NCBI GenBank assembly: GCA_002707085.1
Contig: PALY01000024.1
Span: 1-12,290 of the forward strand
Source of the DNA: Deltaproteobacteria bacterium
Lineage (GTDB): Bacteria > Myxococcota_A > UBA796
DNA length: 12,290 nucleotides
Direction of reading: 5' to 3'
The notes beneath the pieces were generated by a model. That model saw nothing but the letters and a program-made list of their open reading frames with translations. It ran no database searches and was not told the origin of the DNA. Below, one piece after another: positions 1-6,372 of the stretch (its first letter is position 1; each line of letters opens with the position of its first letter). A program made the position numbers and the translations under genes.

Positions 1-318
1 AAGAAGAGGAACATCCTCCGGCACTGGGTGACCATTGCTGGGTACACGATGACCGTGGGTATCCAACCCCGACATCATCGATGTATGACTGCCCAAAGTG
101 GTGGGAAGCGTTGCAAGCGCCCACTCAAACCGAACACCGTTTGCGGCCAATCCATCGACCACTGGCGTCACAGCATCAGGATCACCATAGGCCCCAATGG
201 CATCCGCACGGGTCGTATCGAAGCTTGCCAACACAATCAGCGGCGCAGATCCCTTGGCGGGAGGCTGCTCCTTGGTGCATGCCACAGCACACAACAAAAC
301 CAAATGAAACCATTTCAT
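1..318 (-). CDS. Sulfatase/alkaline-phosphatase-superfamily lipoprotein, N-terminal part (gene runs off left edge)
   Basis: The frame is open from an ATG at 318 to base 1 (106 codons), so the C-terminal part is missing. The start is supported by a G-rich Shine-Dalgarno-like run (AGGGGGG) 4 nt upstream. Residues 1-14 form a short hydrophobic leader ending in AVAC, a weak lipobox (Ala instead of Leu at -3), so this is probably a lipoprotein with C14 lipidated. Residues 27-45 (hydrophobic strand, then D34, D39 and GAYG) match the metal-binding start of sulfatases. Residues 51-64 (TP..DGLAANGVRF) and 71-85 (LPTTLGSHTSMMSGL) match the following strand and the nucleophile region. The position usually held by the formylglycine Cys appears to be Thr74, as in sulfatase-fold phosphodiesterases or phosphatases that need no formylglycine enzyme. 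Substrate is unknown. It diverges from the lipoprotein gene at 392 across 73 bases. Confidence 0.85.
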   Translation of the reverse strand, partial: MKWFHLVLLCAVACTKEQPPAKGSAPLIVLASFDTTRADAIGAYGDPDAVTPVVDGLAANGVRFEWALATLPTTLGSHTSMMSGLDTHGHRVPSNGHPVPEDVPLL

Positions 319-356
319 CTGGCCCCCCTAACCGGAGCTTCTCTTGCAGTCCGTAC

Positions 357-385
357 TTGAGACTCGCCACCCGTGTGTTTATCCT
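357..385 (+). promoter_or_regulatory. Candidate sigma70-type promoter of the ASH lipoprotein gene
   Basis: A -35-like TTGAGA (357-362) and a -10-like TATCCT (380-385) are separated by 17 bases. The -10 element ends only 6 bases before the ATG at 392, and the sequence between is pyrimidine-rich with no Shine-Dalgarno. If the promoter is real, transcription would begin at or next to the start codon, giving a leaderless message. This rests on pattern matching only. Confidence 0.4.
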
Positions 386-391
386 ACTCCC

Positions 392-1702
392 ATGAGGCCC
401 TTCTTCGTCATCGTCATGCTGTCCGCCTGTAGCGAATACAAGTTCGTCAGCAAAACCGACGCAATGGGTGGTGGAGATCCAGCCATTGAAGTCAGCCCCG
501 ACTTTGTGGACTTCGGACTCACCACCCTGGACACCGCACTCGCTGGAGAGGTCGTGACCATCACCAATGTGGGTGAAGCCCCATTGGATGTCTTTTCCGC
601 CACACTGGCAGACGCAACCGCACCGTTCGCGGTCACCGCCATGGCAGAAAGCACATTGGCAGTAGAAGAATCCATTGACTTGATCATCGATTACGCACCC
701 GTAGACATCGGTACCGACCGCACACAACTCATCGTGACCAGCAGCGACCCAGACCGACCCGAAGTGTCTGTGGAAGTACAAGGCCAAGTCAGCGGAGACC
801 CCGATTTCGGGACTCCAGACTTGGTGGTCAATCCAACCGCACATGATTTTGGAGTCGTCGATATCGACGCTGTCGTCACCACCAGCGTGGAACTGAGAAA
901 TGCGGGTGACGCACCCCTGCGGGTCACAGCCCTCGACTTGGCGAGCGCATCCACAGAGTTTGTTGTAGACATTCAAGAGTCCACCAACGGCCCCCTTCCC
1001 TGGTCCATCGCTGCAGACGACACACGAAACATCAATGTCCACTACGCACCCATCGATGGAACCGTAGATGTCGGAGAAGTCGTCATCGCTTCCAACGATC
1101 CAGATGAACCCGAACTACCGGTCGAAATCCGTGGCTCTAGCCGCACCTTTGAAGGCTTTTCCACCGGCTGGTTCATCTACGACGATGGCCTGGACCACGA
1201 AACCACATCCAGCAGCGACCACGTGATCGACCACCACGGTGACTCAGATCTGTACTGGTACGAACCATCCGGCGCCCACGGCCTGATCGATAGTGCAGAC
1301 CCAGTCGCTGACTTCGCCATGATGCGAGACTTCGTCATCACGGGTGCCGGCGCCCCATCGGTCGTGACTGGCCCCATGACCTTTTCGTCCAGCAGCACTT
1401 TGGCCACATTCGCCTTTGCCACATTCACCTACGTGATGTGTGACTTCTGGATCGAACCCGGTGAAGACCCCGCCCGATATGAAGTCAGCGCCAGTGCCGT
1501 CGATGATGGCATTCAAGTGATGGTGAACAGCCAAATCTTGGGGCGCATGAACCTTGGAGCATCTCCCACACGATGGTCGCTCGCAGACGTTGGAACACCC
1601 GGTTCAGTCAACACACTGATTGTCATCCTTGTCGATGACTCCGCATCCATGCGGTATCTCAACGAACTGGCGTTTTATAAAGACGGCGTCATGGTCGAAT
1701 AA
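392..1702 (+). CDS. Lipoprotein with two ASH/choice-of-anchor-D-type Ig-like repeats and an uncharacterised C-terminal domain
   Basis: I chose the ATG at 392 (436 aa) over an in-frame upstream start at 344 because it places a clean lipoprotein signal at the N-terminus: hydrophobic residues 3-10, then lipobox LSAC with C13 lipidated. Residues about 31-132 and 143-248 are two related beta-rich repeats. Each begins with a V.P...DFG strand, continues through TITNVG/LRNAGDAPL, and ends with V.SSDPD.PE/IASNDPDEPE and an EV.G or EIRG strand, which is the signature of ASH/HYDIN-like choice-of-anchor-D modules. Residues 255-436 form a third region with many His, Asp and Ser (for example DHETTSSSDHVIDHHGDSD). 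I do not recognise it; its alternating pattern suggests a beta-sandwich binding domain. Role is unknown, probably a surface structural or adhesive protein. It converges on msrA with three bases between the stop codons. Confidence 0.85.
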   Translation: MRPFFVIVMLSACSEYKFVSKTDAMGGGDPAIEVSPDFVDFGLTTLDTALAGEVVTITNVGEAPLDVFSATLADATAPFAVTAMAESTLAVEESIDLIIDYAPVDIGTDRTQLIVTSSDPDRPEVSVEVQGQVSGDPDFGTPDLVVNPTAHDFGVVDIDAVVTTSVELRNAGDAPLRVTALDLASASTEFVVDIQESTNGPLPWSIAADDTRNINVHYAPIDGTVDVGEVVIASNDPDEPELPVEIRGSSRTFEGFSTGWFIYDDGLDHETTSSSDHVIDHHGDSDLYWYEPSGAHGLIDSADPVADFAMMRDFVITGAGAPSVVTGPMTFSSSSTLATFAFATFTYVMCDFWIEPGEDPARYEVSASAVDDGIQVMVNSQILGRMNLGASPTRWSLADVGTPGSVNTLIVILVDDSASMRYLNELAFYKDGVMVE

Positions 1703-1715
1703 CGGTCAATGACCG
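1703..1715. other. Short inverted repeat at a convergent gene junction
   Basis: CGGTCA-A-TGACCG is a perfect 6-base inverted repeat around a single central base. It sits across the three-base gap between the ASH lipoprotein stop (1700-1702) and includes the msrA stop (1706-1708). As RNA it could form a 5-bp stem with an AAT loop on either strand. There is no T-tract, so it is weak as an intrinsic terminator. Confidence 0.3.
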
Positions 1716-2323
1716 GCAGGCTCTCCCCACAACTGTTTTAGTCGCCGATCCCGACCACAGCCCGCTCGGTAGCTGTAATAGCGGCCAGGATTCTTCTTGT
1801 AGAAGTCTTGATGGTAGTCCTCAGCCAACCAAAAACTGCCCGCTTGTAAGATGGGGGTCACAATCGACTCTTTGAGCTGCTTCTGCACCAAAGCCAATGA
1901 TTCTTTCGCCAGCTTTCGCTCTGCATCATTGCCCACAAAAATCGCGGAAAGATATTGAGCGCCACGATCACAGAACTGACCATTGTCTTGTGTGGGATCA
2001 ATGTTGTGCCAAAACACCGTGAGTAGCTGCGAATAGCTCACCTTGGTGGGGTCATACACCACTCGCAAAGCCTCAAAGTGACTGGTCTTGCCCGAAGCCA
2101 CCGCATGGTAGGTGGGGCCTTCTTCTACACCACCGGTGTAGCCAGACTCCGTGGAAATCACGCCATCCACTTTGTCGAAGGGCGCTTCCATACACCAAAA
2201 GCACCCACCCGCAAACACCGCTTCAGCCTGACCTTGCTGCACGGGTGCGGGCTGTACCGTCGGTGCAGTCGCCACTGCGGCATCTCCACACCCCCAAAGG
2301 AACAGCAGAACCATCCACCTCAT
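1706..2323 (-). CDS. msrA: Peptide methionine-(S)-S-oxide reductase MsrA, exported as a lipoprotein
   Basis: The product (205 aa) reduces the S epimer of methionine sulfoxide in proteins. Residues 1-12 are a short hydrophobic leader with lipobox LWGC, so C12 is probably lipidated and the enzyme acts outside the cytoplasm. A Pro/Gln/Ala-rich linker (about 15-33) precedes the MsrA domain. GCFWC at 40-44 carries the catalytic C41 with F42 and W43 of the methyl-binding pocket. Y72, E84, D119 and Y124 match the usual sulfoxide-binding and acid/base residues. C189 in the C-terminal YRAGCGRDRRL segment is in the position of a resolving Cys. The ATG overlaps the msrB stop as ATGA, implying translational coupling after msrB. 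Keeping A and B as separate lipoprotein genes contrasts with the fused MsrAB proteins of some Gram-negatives. Confidence 0.95.
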   Translation of the reverse strand: MRWMVLLFLWGCGDAAVATAPTVQPAPVQQGQAEAVFAGGCFWCMEAPFDKVDGVISTESGYTGGVEEGPTYHAVASGKTSHFEALRVVYDPTKVSYSQLLTVFWHNIDPTQDNGQFCDRGAQYLSAIFVGNDAERKLAKESLALVQKQLKESIVTPILQAGSFWLAEDYHQDFYKKNPGRYYSYRAGCGRDRRLKQLWGEPAGH

Positions 2324-2802
2324 TTCTTACTCCTTGGAACAAAGACAAGTGCGTCTCCATTCACACAAAATCGTTCACCCGTCGGGGGTGGCCCATCCGG
2401 AAATACATGCCCCAAATGTCCACCACACCGGTTGCAGACGATTTCCGTTCTGGCCATGCCCAAACTCCCATCCGTACGACGGCCCACAGCATCATCGGCA
2501 ATCGCCCGCGTGTAGCTGGGCCAGCCGGTGCCCGACCTGAATTTATCCGCAGATGAAAACAGCTCCAGTTTGCACCCACCACATGCGTACACACCCTTCG
2601 CTTTTTGACTCAAAAGCTCGCTGCTAAACGCCCGCTCCGTACCTTGCTTTCGAAGCACATAGTATTGCTCAGGAGTAAGCAGCTTTTTCCACTCTGCATC
2701 GTCTTTCTGAATGGCGTCCGACCGCGGCGAGACGAAACCTTCTGCATGAGATGAACCACCACATGCAAGCATGGCGAGCATCCAAACAACAAGCACAGGC
2801 AT
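2320..2802 (-). CDS. msrB: Peptide methionine-(R)-S-oxide reductase MsrB, exported as a lipoprotein
   Basis: The product reduces the R epimer of methionine sulfoxide and complements MsrA. I chose the ATG at 2802 (160 aa) over an in-frame GTG at 2826 because GGGAGG lies 4 nt upstream and the protein then starts with a proper hydrophobic leader (MPVLVVWMLAMLAC), with C14 as the likely lipidated Cys. The MsrB fold is complete: an LTPEQYYVLR.QGTERAF segment near 42-59, zinc Cys pairs C74/C77 and C123/C126, the GTGWPS pocket at 91-96 and the catalytic C146 in RFCVN. Apart from the lipid, zinc and catalytic Cys, I see no Cys that could act as a resolving residue, so recycling may go directly to an external thiol. 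It is the first gene of an msrB-msrA operon and diverges from the flavoprotein gene at 2910. Confidence 0.95.
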   Translation of the reverse strand: MPVLVVWMLAMLACGGSSHAEGFVSPRSDAIQKDDAEWKKLLTPEQYYVLRKQGTERAFSSELLSQKAKGVYACGGCKLELFSSADKFRSGTGWPSYTRAIADDAVGRRTDGSLGMARTEIVCNRCGGHLGHVFPDGPPPTGERFCVNGDALVFVPRSKK

Positions 2803-2909
2803 TCGACCTCCCGACCCAAAACGCACACATCACTCAGTACATTCCTTAGATACAGTGACATGTTTTCGGTAGACTTGCCGCATTAGGATCCGATCAACTT
2901 GGAGAAATC

Positions 2910-3407
2910 ATGTTGCTTATCTGTGCTGCCAGCAGTGGAAAAAACTTGAACCTGGCCCACCGACTCCAGGCGCTGGCCCAAGAACAAAACATAGAAGCCG
3001 AAGTCTTGGACCTCACAGAAGTGGGACTTCCCCTGTACAGCCCCCAAGCAGAAGCTGCGGGCGAACCTGAAACATTCGCCACTGTACATGCGCAGTTCGA
3101 ACGGGCATCCGCCTACTTTATGGTGGCCCCTGAATACAACGGTTCGATACCGCCCACGTTGACCAACACCATCGCTTGGCTCTCCGTCGCCTCTTCAGAC
3201 TTTCGCCGTTTATTCAACGGTCAACCCACAGCGCTTGCAACCCATTCAGGCGGTGGCGGCACCAAAGTCACCATGGCCATGCGCCTTCAAATGGCTCACT
3301 TGGGTGCCAATGTCTTGGGTCGCGAACTGGTCACGAACTCAAAGAAACAACTCAACGAAGGTTCAGCTGTGGCGATTCTGAATCAGTTGGCACAGCTGAT
3401 GGGCTGA
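2910..3407 (+). CDS. NADPH-dependent FMN reductase-family flavoprotein
   Basis: A 165-aa protein, the usual size for FMN_red/ChrR/AzoR-like flavodoxin-fold reductases. GGAG lies 5 nt before the ATG. The N-terminal strand LLICAASSGKNLNLA (2-16) is the phosphate-binding loop region. APEYNGSIPPTLTNTIAW (73-90) is the FMN-binding and dimerisation signature of the family, and ATHSGGGGTKV (110-120) is the third flavin-contacting loop. It is likely cytoplasmic, as no signal peptide is visible. The family uses NAD(P)H to reduce FMN or small acceptors such as quinones or chromate; the physiological substrate cannot be told from sequence. It is divergently placed next to msrBA, so a shared oxidative-stress role is possible but unproven. 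Its last 56 bases overlap the 3' end of the opposing DUF3050 gene. Confidence 0.88.
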   Translation: MLLICAASSGKNLNLAHRLQALAQEQNIEAEVLDLTEVGLPLYSPQAEAAGEPETFATVHAQFERASAYFMVAPEYNGSIPPTLTNTIAWLSVASSDFRRLFNGQPTALATHSGGGGTKVTMAMRLQMAHLGANVLGRELVTNSKKQLNEGSAVAILNQLAQLMG

Positions 3408-4284
3408 GCTGCTCAATGGCCGCCATAATTCCATCCCACAACACCATTCTCGCAGCGATTGCACCCTTGGCTGCAATTTCAGCTTCTTGCCAACGCTGTT
3501 CGTCGGTCCCACACAGTCCAGTCAACAACTTCTTGGCCATGGGGCCATGTTCTTCACCATCCAGCGCAATGTGTCGCTCCAAATATAGGCGCAACGATGC
3601 ATATGGTCGTTCATCTGGCTGACTAGACTCAAGCGTCTTGGTATGCCGAGCAACCACCTGTTCCTGACCTGTCATTGAACGGATTCGATCACGGATGTGG
3701 TTTTCGCTGATGTCCCCATCCAAGGTCCGCAAGAGTCGGGTGAACATGTCCGGGATGGTATCTTCCCGCCCATACACAAAACAAGCCGCCACTTCGTGAG
3801 GCTTCCCTTGGATGGACCCCAAGGTGTGCTTTACAAAAGTGCGAATGCTCTCAGAGATGCGAACGCGACCCAGGGCGGTGAGCGGACGTTCGCCCTGCTG
3901 CAATTGGGTCATAAAACTTTCGATCTGCTCCGTACTCGCCTCAGCCTCTCTCATGGCACCCAAATACAGCTCATAATGACTCATGTAGACGCCTGGTTCG
4001 ACCTCGTCCGACTCTTCGCCCAATACAATCTCATTCACGAAGCGGGTCGCGATGGGATGAGGGCTTGGCATCCAAAGGTTTGGGTGCAGCGATGTCAGGT
4101 CAAACTGAAGACGTTTTACGACCGTCATGAAATCCCACACAGCAAACACATGGTGTTCCATGAACACTTTGAGTGTTTCAGCATCACCAATCGAACGGTA
4201 CACCGGATGCGCCATCAACTGCGCGCGTTCACCCCGGATCGCGTTCTCCAGCTGTCCTAAACACACATCGACATCCAAAGTCAT
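3352..4284 (-). CDS. DUF3050 family protein (heme-oxygenase-like fold)
   Basis: I chose the ATG at 4284 (310 aa), with a GGTGGGGA Shine-Dalgarno just upstream, over an in-frame GTG at 4296 that would overlap that site. DUF3050 landmarks are HPVYRSI (26-32), FMEHHVFAVWDFM (41-53), FVNEIVLGEESDE (82-94), YMSHYELYL (100-108), HEVAACFVYGREDTIPDMF (163-181) and YLERHIALDGEEHGPMA (234-250). The repeated Glu/His positions (E43, H44/H45, E90/E91, H103, H238, D242, E245, H246) would suit a metal site in the heme-oxygenase-like helical fold, which is inference. Residues about 186-228 seem longer than the corresponding loop I recall for the family, and the last 20 residues are a low-complexity tail encoded opposite the flavoprotein gene. 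Function is unknown. It lies 34 bases after the methyltransferase gene in the same direction and is probably the last gene of that operon. Confidence 0.85.
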   Translation of the reverse strand: MTLDVDVCLGQLENAIRGERAQLMAHPVYRSIGDAETLKVFMEHHVFAVWDFMTVVKRLQFDLTSLHPNLWMPSPHPIATRFVNEIVLGEESDEVEPGVYMSHYELYLGAMREAEASTEQIESFMTQLQQGERPLTALGRVRISESIRTFVKHTLGSIQGKPHEVAACFVYGREDTIPDMFTRLLRTLDGDISENHIRDRIRSMTGQEQVVARHTKTLESSQPDERPYASLRLYLERHIALDGEEHGPMAKKLLTGLCGTDEQRWQEAEIAAKGAIAARMVLWDGIMAAIEQLSPSAVPTDSESPQLNLR

Positions 4285-4318
4285 GACTGTCCCCACCTGT
4301 TGGTACTACGGCCCCTAT

Positions 4319-4954
4319 TTATCCGGTCTTGCGCCATATGCTCGCCAACCATGGCTGCTCTTCACGTGGCAAACCCGCTGGCCGAAAATAATAATCCACA
4401 AGCGTGAAGCCCGCGTCGTTCATAAACGAGGTCCAAGCTTCTAAATTATGGTAGCTCGAATACCGGTCCCCATTCCAACCCTCTTGATTTGCACCCCGTG
4501 GGTTGGAAGAAAAAAAGATCCCACCACTCTTCAATGCCCCGTGTAATTCACCCAAAACACGGGGGAGTTCCTGTGCGGGCACATGAAAAATCGTTGCATT
4601 GGCAAACACACCATCAAAGAACTCTGTGGGCAATTGAAGCTTCAAGAAGTTTTGATTCCAGACCTCACACTTTGAGTACTCCCGAGCCATTTCACAAAAG
4701 TTCGGAGAGCCTTCCAGTCCAATGGGGCTATGACCCAACGCTTTAAATGTGGCCAAATCTCGACCGGGTCCACACCCAAAATCTAAGATCGTGTGCGGCC
4801 CTTCCCCTTCAATGGATTGCAGCAATGCTGAAATGTTTTGGGATACATCGTGGTCTTTGGTGCCCTCCCAAAAAGATGCAGAACTGGCATCGTAATGCCC
4901 CACTGTCGCATCAGTGATCGCAGCCAAATCATCGGCATCAAGTTCGTGTGCCAT
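4319..4954 (-). CDS. Class I SAM-dependent methyltransferase
   Basis: I chose the ATG at 4954 (211 aa), 2 bases after the glyoxalase stop, with AGGGAG about 10 nt upstream. An ATG three codons earlier has its Shine-Dalgarno too close. A much longer open frame back to 5125 only reads through the glyoxalase gene. The SAM-binding motif I is ILDFGCGPGRDL (56-67), followed by the acidic end of strand 2 (GLEGS, 79-83) and the FDGVFANATIFHVP segment (113-126) of motifs II/III. The N-terminal HYDASSASFWEGT..HDVSQN (20-40) and C-terminal NPRG.NQEGW (151-160) and RPAGLPREEQPWLASIWRK (191-209) segments are characteristic of a widespread bacterial methyltransferase subfamily whose substrate I do not know. 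It is the middle gene of a probable glyoxalase, methyltransferase, DUF3050 operon. Confidence 0.9.
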   Translation of the reverse strand: MAHELDADDLAAITDATVGHYDASSASFWEGTKDHDVSQNISALLQSIEGEGPHTILDFGCGPGRDLATFKALGHSPIGLEGSPNFCEMAREYSKCEVWNQNFLKLQLPTEFFDGVFANATIFHVPAQELPRVLGELHGALKSGGIFFSSNPRGANQEGWNGDRYSSYHNLEAWTSFMNDAGFTLVDYYFRPAGLPREEQPWLASIWRKTG

Positions 4955-4956
4955 CT

Positions 4957-5373
4957 CTACCATTCTCCCTGGCTGGCCATGCTTGCCCAAGGCTCTTGTA
5001 TGGGCAACGCTTCGCCATCCTGCAACAGTTCCACAGAGATCTGGTCTGGGGAACGCACAAAGGCCATACGACCATCGCGAGGTGGACGCAAAATGGTCAC
5101 CCCGTTGTCTTGTAGGTGACTGCACACCGCATAAATATCATCGACCGCATAGGCCAAATGACCAAAGTTTCGGCCCCCAGAATAGGGCGACTCTTCATCC
5201 CAATTGTGCGTCAGTTCCAATTCCGCTTGGTCGTCGCCAGCCGACAAAAACACCAAGGTGAAGCGACCTCTTTCAGAATCTCTTCGTCGTGTTTCTTTCA
5301 GACCCAATAACGAAAAGAAATGCACGGCTGCGTCCAAGTCGTACACCCGAATCATGGTGTGTAGATAGCGCAT
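4957..5373 (-). CDS. gloA: Glyoxalase I-like VOC family protein (lactoylglutathione lyase type)
   Basis: I chose the ATG at 5373 (138 aa) because GGAGGG lies just upstream and MRYLHTMIRVYDL aligns with the start of bacterial GloA; the open frame extends further to 5436 without family-like sequence. GloA isomerises the hemithioacetal of methylglyoxal and glutathione to S-lactoylglutathione. All four metal ligands expected from E. coli GloA are present: H5, E53 (ELELTHNW), H72 (FGHLAYAV) and E115 (SVELL). Length is normal. It is cytoplasmic and the first gene of a likely three-gene minus-strand operon, with the methyltransferase start 2 bases after its stop. Another VOC enzyme with a different thiol cofactor cannot be excluded, so the gene symbol is given with moderate confidence. 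Confidence 0.82.
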   Translation of the reverse strand: MRYLHTMIRVYDLDAAVHFFSLLGLKETRRRDSERGRFTLVFLSAGDDQAELELTHNWDEESPYSGGRNFGHLAYAVDDIYAVCSHLQDNGVTILRPPRDGRMAFVRSPDQISVELLQDGEALPIQEPWASMASQGEW

Positions 5374-5422
5374 CAAACCCTCCATACCGACCCTAACGCA
5401 CACCGAAAGTGGCCCGTCACGA

Positions 5423-5428
5423 TAGACT
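5423..5428 (+). promoter_or_regulatory. Candidate -10 element directly before the pseudouridine synthase start
   Basis: TAGACT ends 6 bases before the ATG at 5435, the same geometry as TATCCT before the ATG at 392. The 6-base spacer is CTCCCC and there is no Shine-Dalgarno. No good -35 is visible at the usual distance. This is compatible with a leaderless transcript but weak on its own. Confidence 0.28.
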
Positions 5429-5434
5429 CTCCCC

Positions 5435-6352
5435 ATGCGACTATCCGATCATCTCGCTGCCCTCGATCTAAAAGGTGCTGCAGCACGAAAAGCCATGGGC
5501 TCCGGGAAGGTGTTTGTCCACGGTATTCCCACCTCAGATGCCGGCCGAGAAGTCGAAGCACATGCGGTCGAATACCGCCCGACTGCCGCCCGACTCACAC
5601 CGGGTCGAGACATGGTGATTGTCCACAAAGATGATGACTTGGTCGTCGTGTGGAAACCATCGGGTTTGTTGAGTGTCAAAGCCGCAAAGGAAGGGGGTCA
5701 CCTCAATGTGGTCGGCCTTGTTTCCAAACTCATCGGAGGCACAGCCCTCGCTGTTCACCGACTGGACGAAGGCACTTCAGGACTGATGATGGTGGCCCGA
5801 AATATTGAGGCCCAACACCACCTAAAGAGTCAGCTTGAAGTTCACTCCGTGGAACGGCGGTACGTTGCCATGGTTCTGGGCACACCCCAAGAGTCCAAAT
5901 GGACTGTGTCCAATCATCTGATGCAACTCGACGGGGAAGGTCGACGCGGCAGCGTCAAAGGCAAACCACCCCGGGATGCCAAATTCGCAAAAACCATGTT
6001 CACGCACCTGGGCCGTGCAGGAAAACGCATCTCTCTGGTTGAAGCCGTTCTCCACACAGGCAGAACACACCAAGTGCGAATCCATCTATCAGAAGGAGGG
6101 TTTCCCATTATCGGCGATGAGAAGTATGGAAATGCAACTTCAGCCAGAGCAGCAGAACGCGTGTGTCTGCATGCTGTCGTCTTGGGCATTGAACACCCCC
6201 GGACCGGTGAGAAGATGCGCTTTACGTCACCACTTCCCGACGACATGGAACAACTCAGAAGGCGCCTGCTACGCGGACCCGAGAAACCAGCACGAGCAAA
6301 AGGGCCTCCTCGTAAAAAACCCAAGAAAAGCAAGCCTAAGAAGCGCCGCTAA
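5435..6352 (+). CDS. RluA-family pseudouridine synthase with a basic C-terminal tail
   Basis: A 305-aa protein that should isomerise specific uridines of rRNA or tRNA to pseudouridine. Residues 1-50 (RLSDHL..GKVFVHG..T.AGREV.AHAVEYRP) look like a degenerate S4-type RNA-binding segment. The catalytic core has DDDLVVVWKPSGLLS (66-80), motif II VHRLDEGTSGL (107-117) with catalytic D111, ERRYVAMVLG (140-149), the TGRTHQVRIHL motif (208-218) and GDEKYG (227-232). From about 281 the protein ends in a Lys/Arg/Pro-rich tail that probably contacts RNA. The exact target site cannot be assigned, so no RluA-F symbol is given. It lacks a Shine-Dalgarno and is divergent from the glyoxalase gene, with 61 bases between the starts. 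Confidence 0.92.
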   Translation: MRLSDHLAALDLKGAAARKAMGSGKVFVHGIPTSDAGREVEAHAVEYRPTAARLTPGRDMVIVHKDDDLVVVWKPSGLLSVKAAKEGGHLNVVGLVSKLIGGTALAVHRLDEGTSGLMMVARNIEAQHHLKSQLEVHSVERRYVAMVLGTPQESKWTVSNHLMQLDGEGRRGSVKGKPPRDAKFAKTMFTHLGRAGKRISLVEAVLHTGRTHQVRIHLSEGGFPIIGDEKYGNATSARAAERVCLHAVVLGIEHPRTGEKMRFTSPLPDDMEQLRRRLLRGPEKPARAKGPPRKKPKKSKPKKRR

Positions 6353-6372
6353 AGCCACCCCTCTGTGGGCAG

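Noticed and set aside
28..395. Two plus-strand open frames of about 105 codons at the left edge
   Set aside because: They read antisense through the sulfatase N-terminus, have no family resemblance and lack ribosome sites.
182..1042. 286-codon minus-strand open frame rich in Cys, His and Gly
   Set aside because: It lies opposite the ASH lipoprotein and across the sulfatase start, both of which have coherent signals and family motifs. Its composition is that of an antisense reading of a C/A-rich coding strand.
4963..5125. N-terminal extension of the methyltransferase by about 55 residues
   Set aside because: It reads the glyoxalase gene in another frame and has no methyltransferase-like sequence; the ATG at 4954 with its own Shine-Dalgarno explains the protein.
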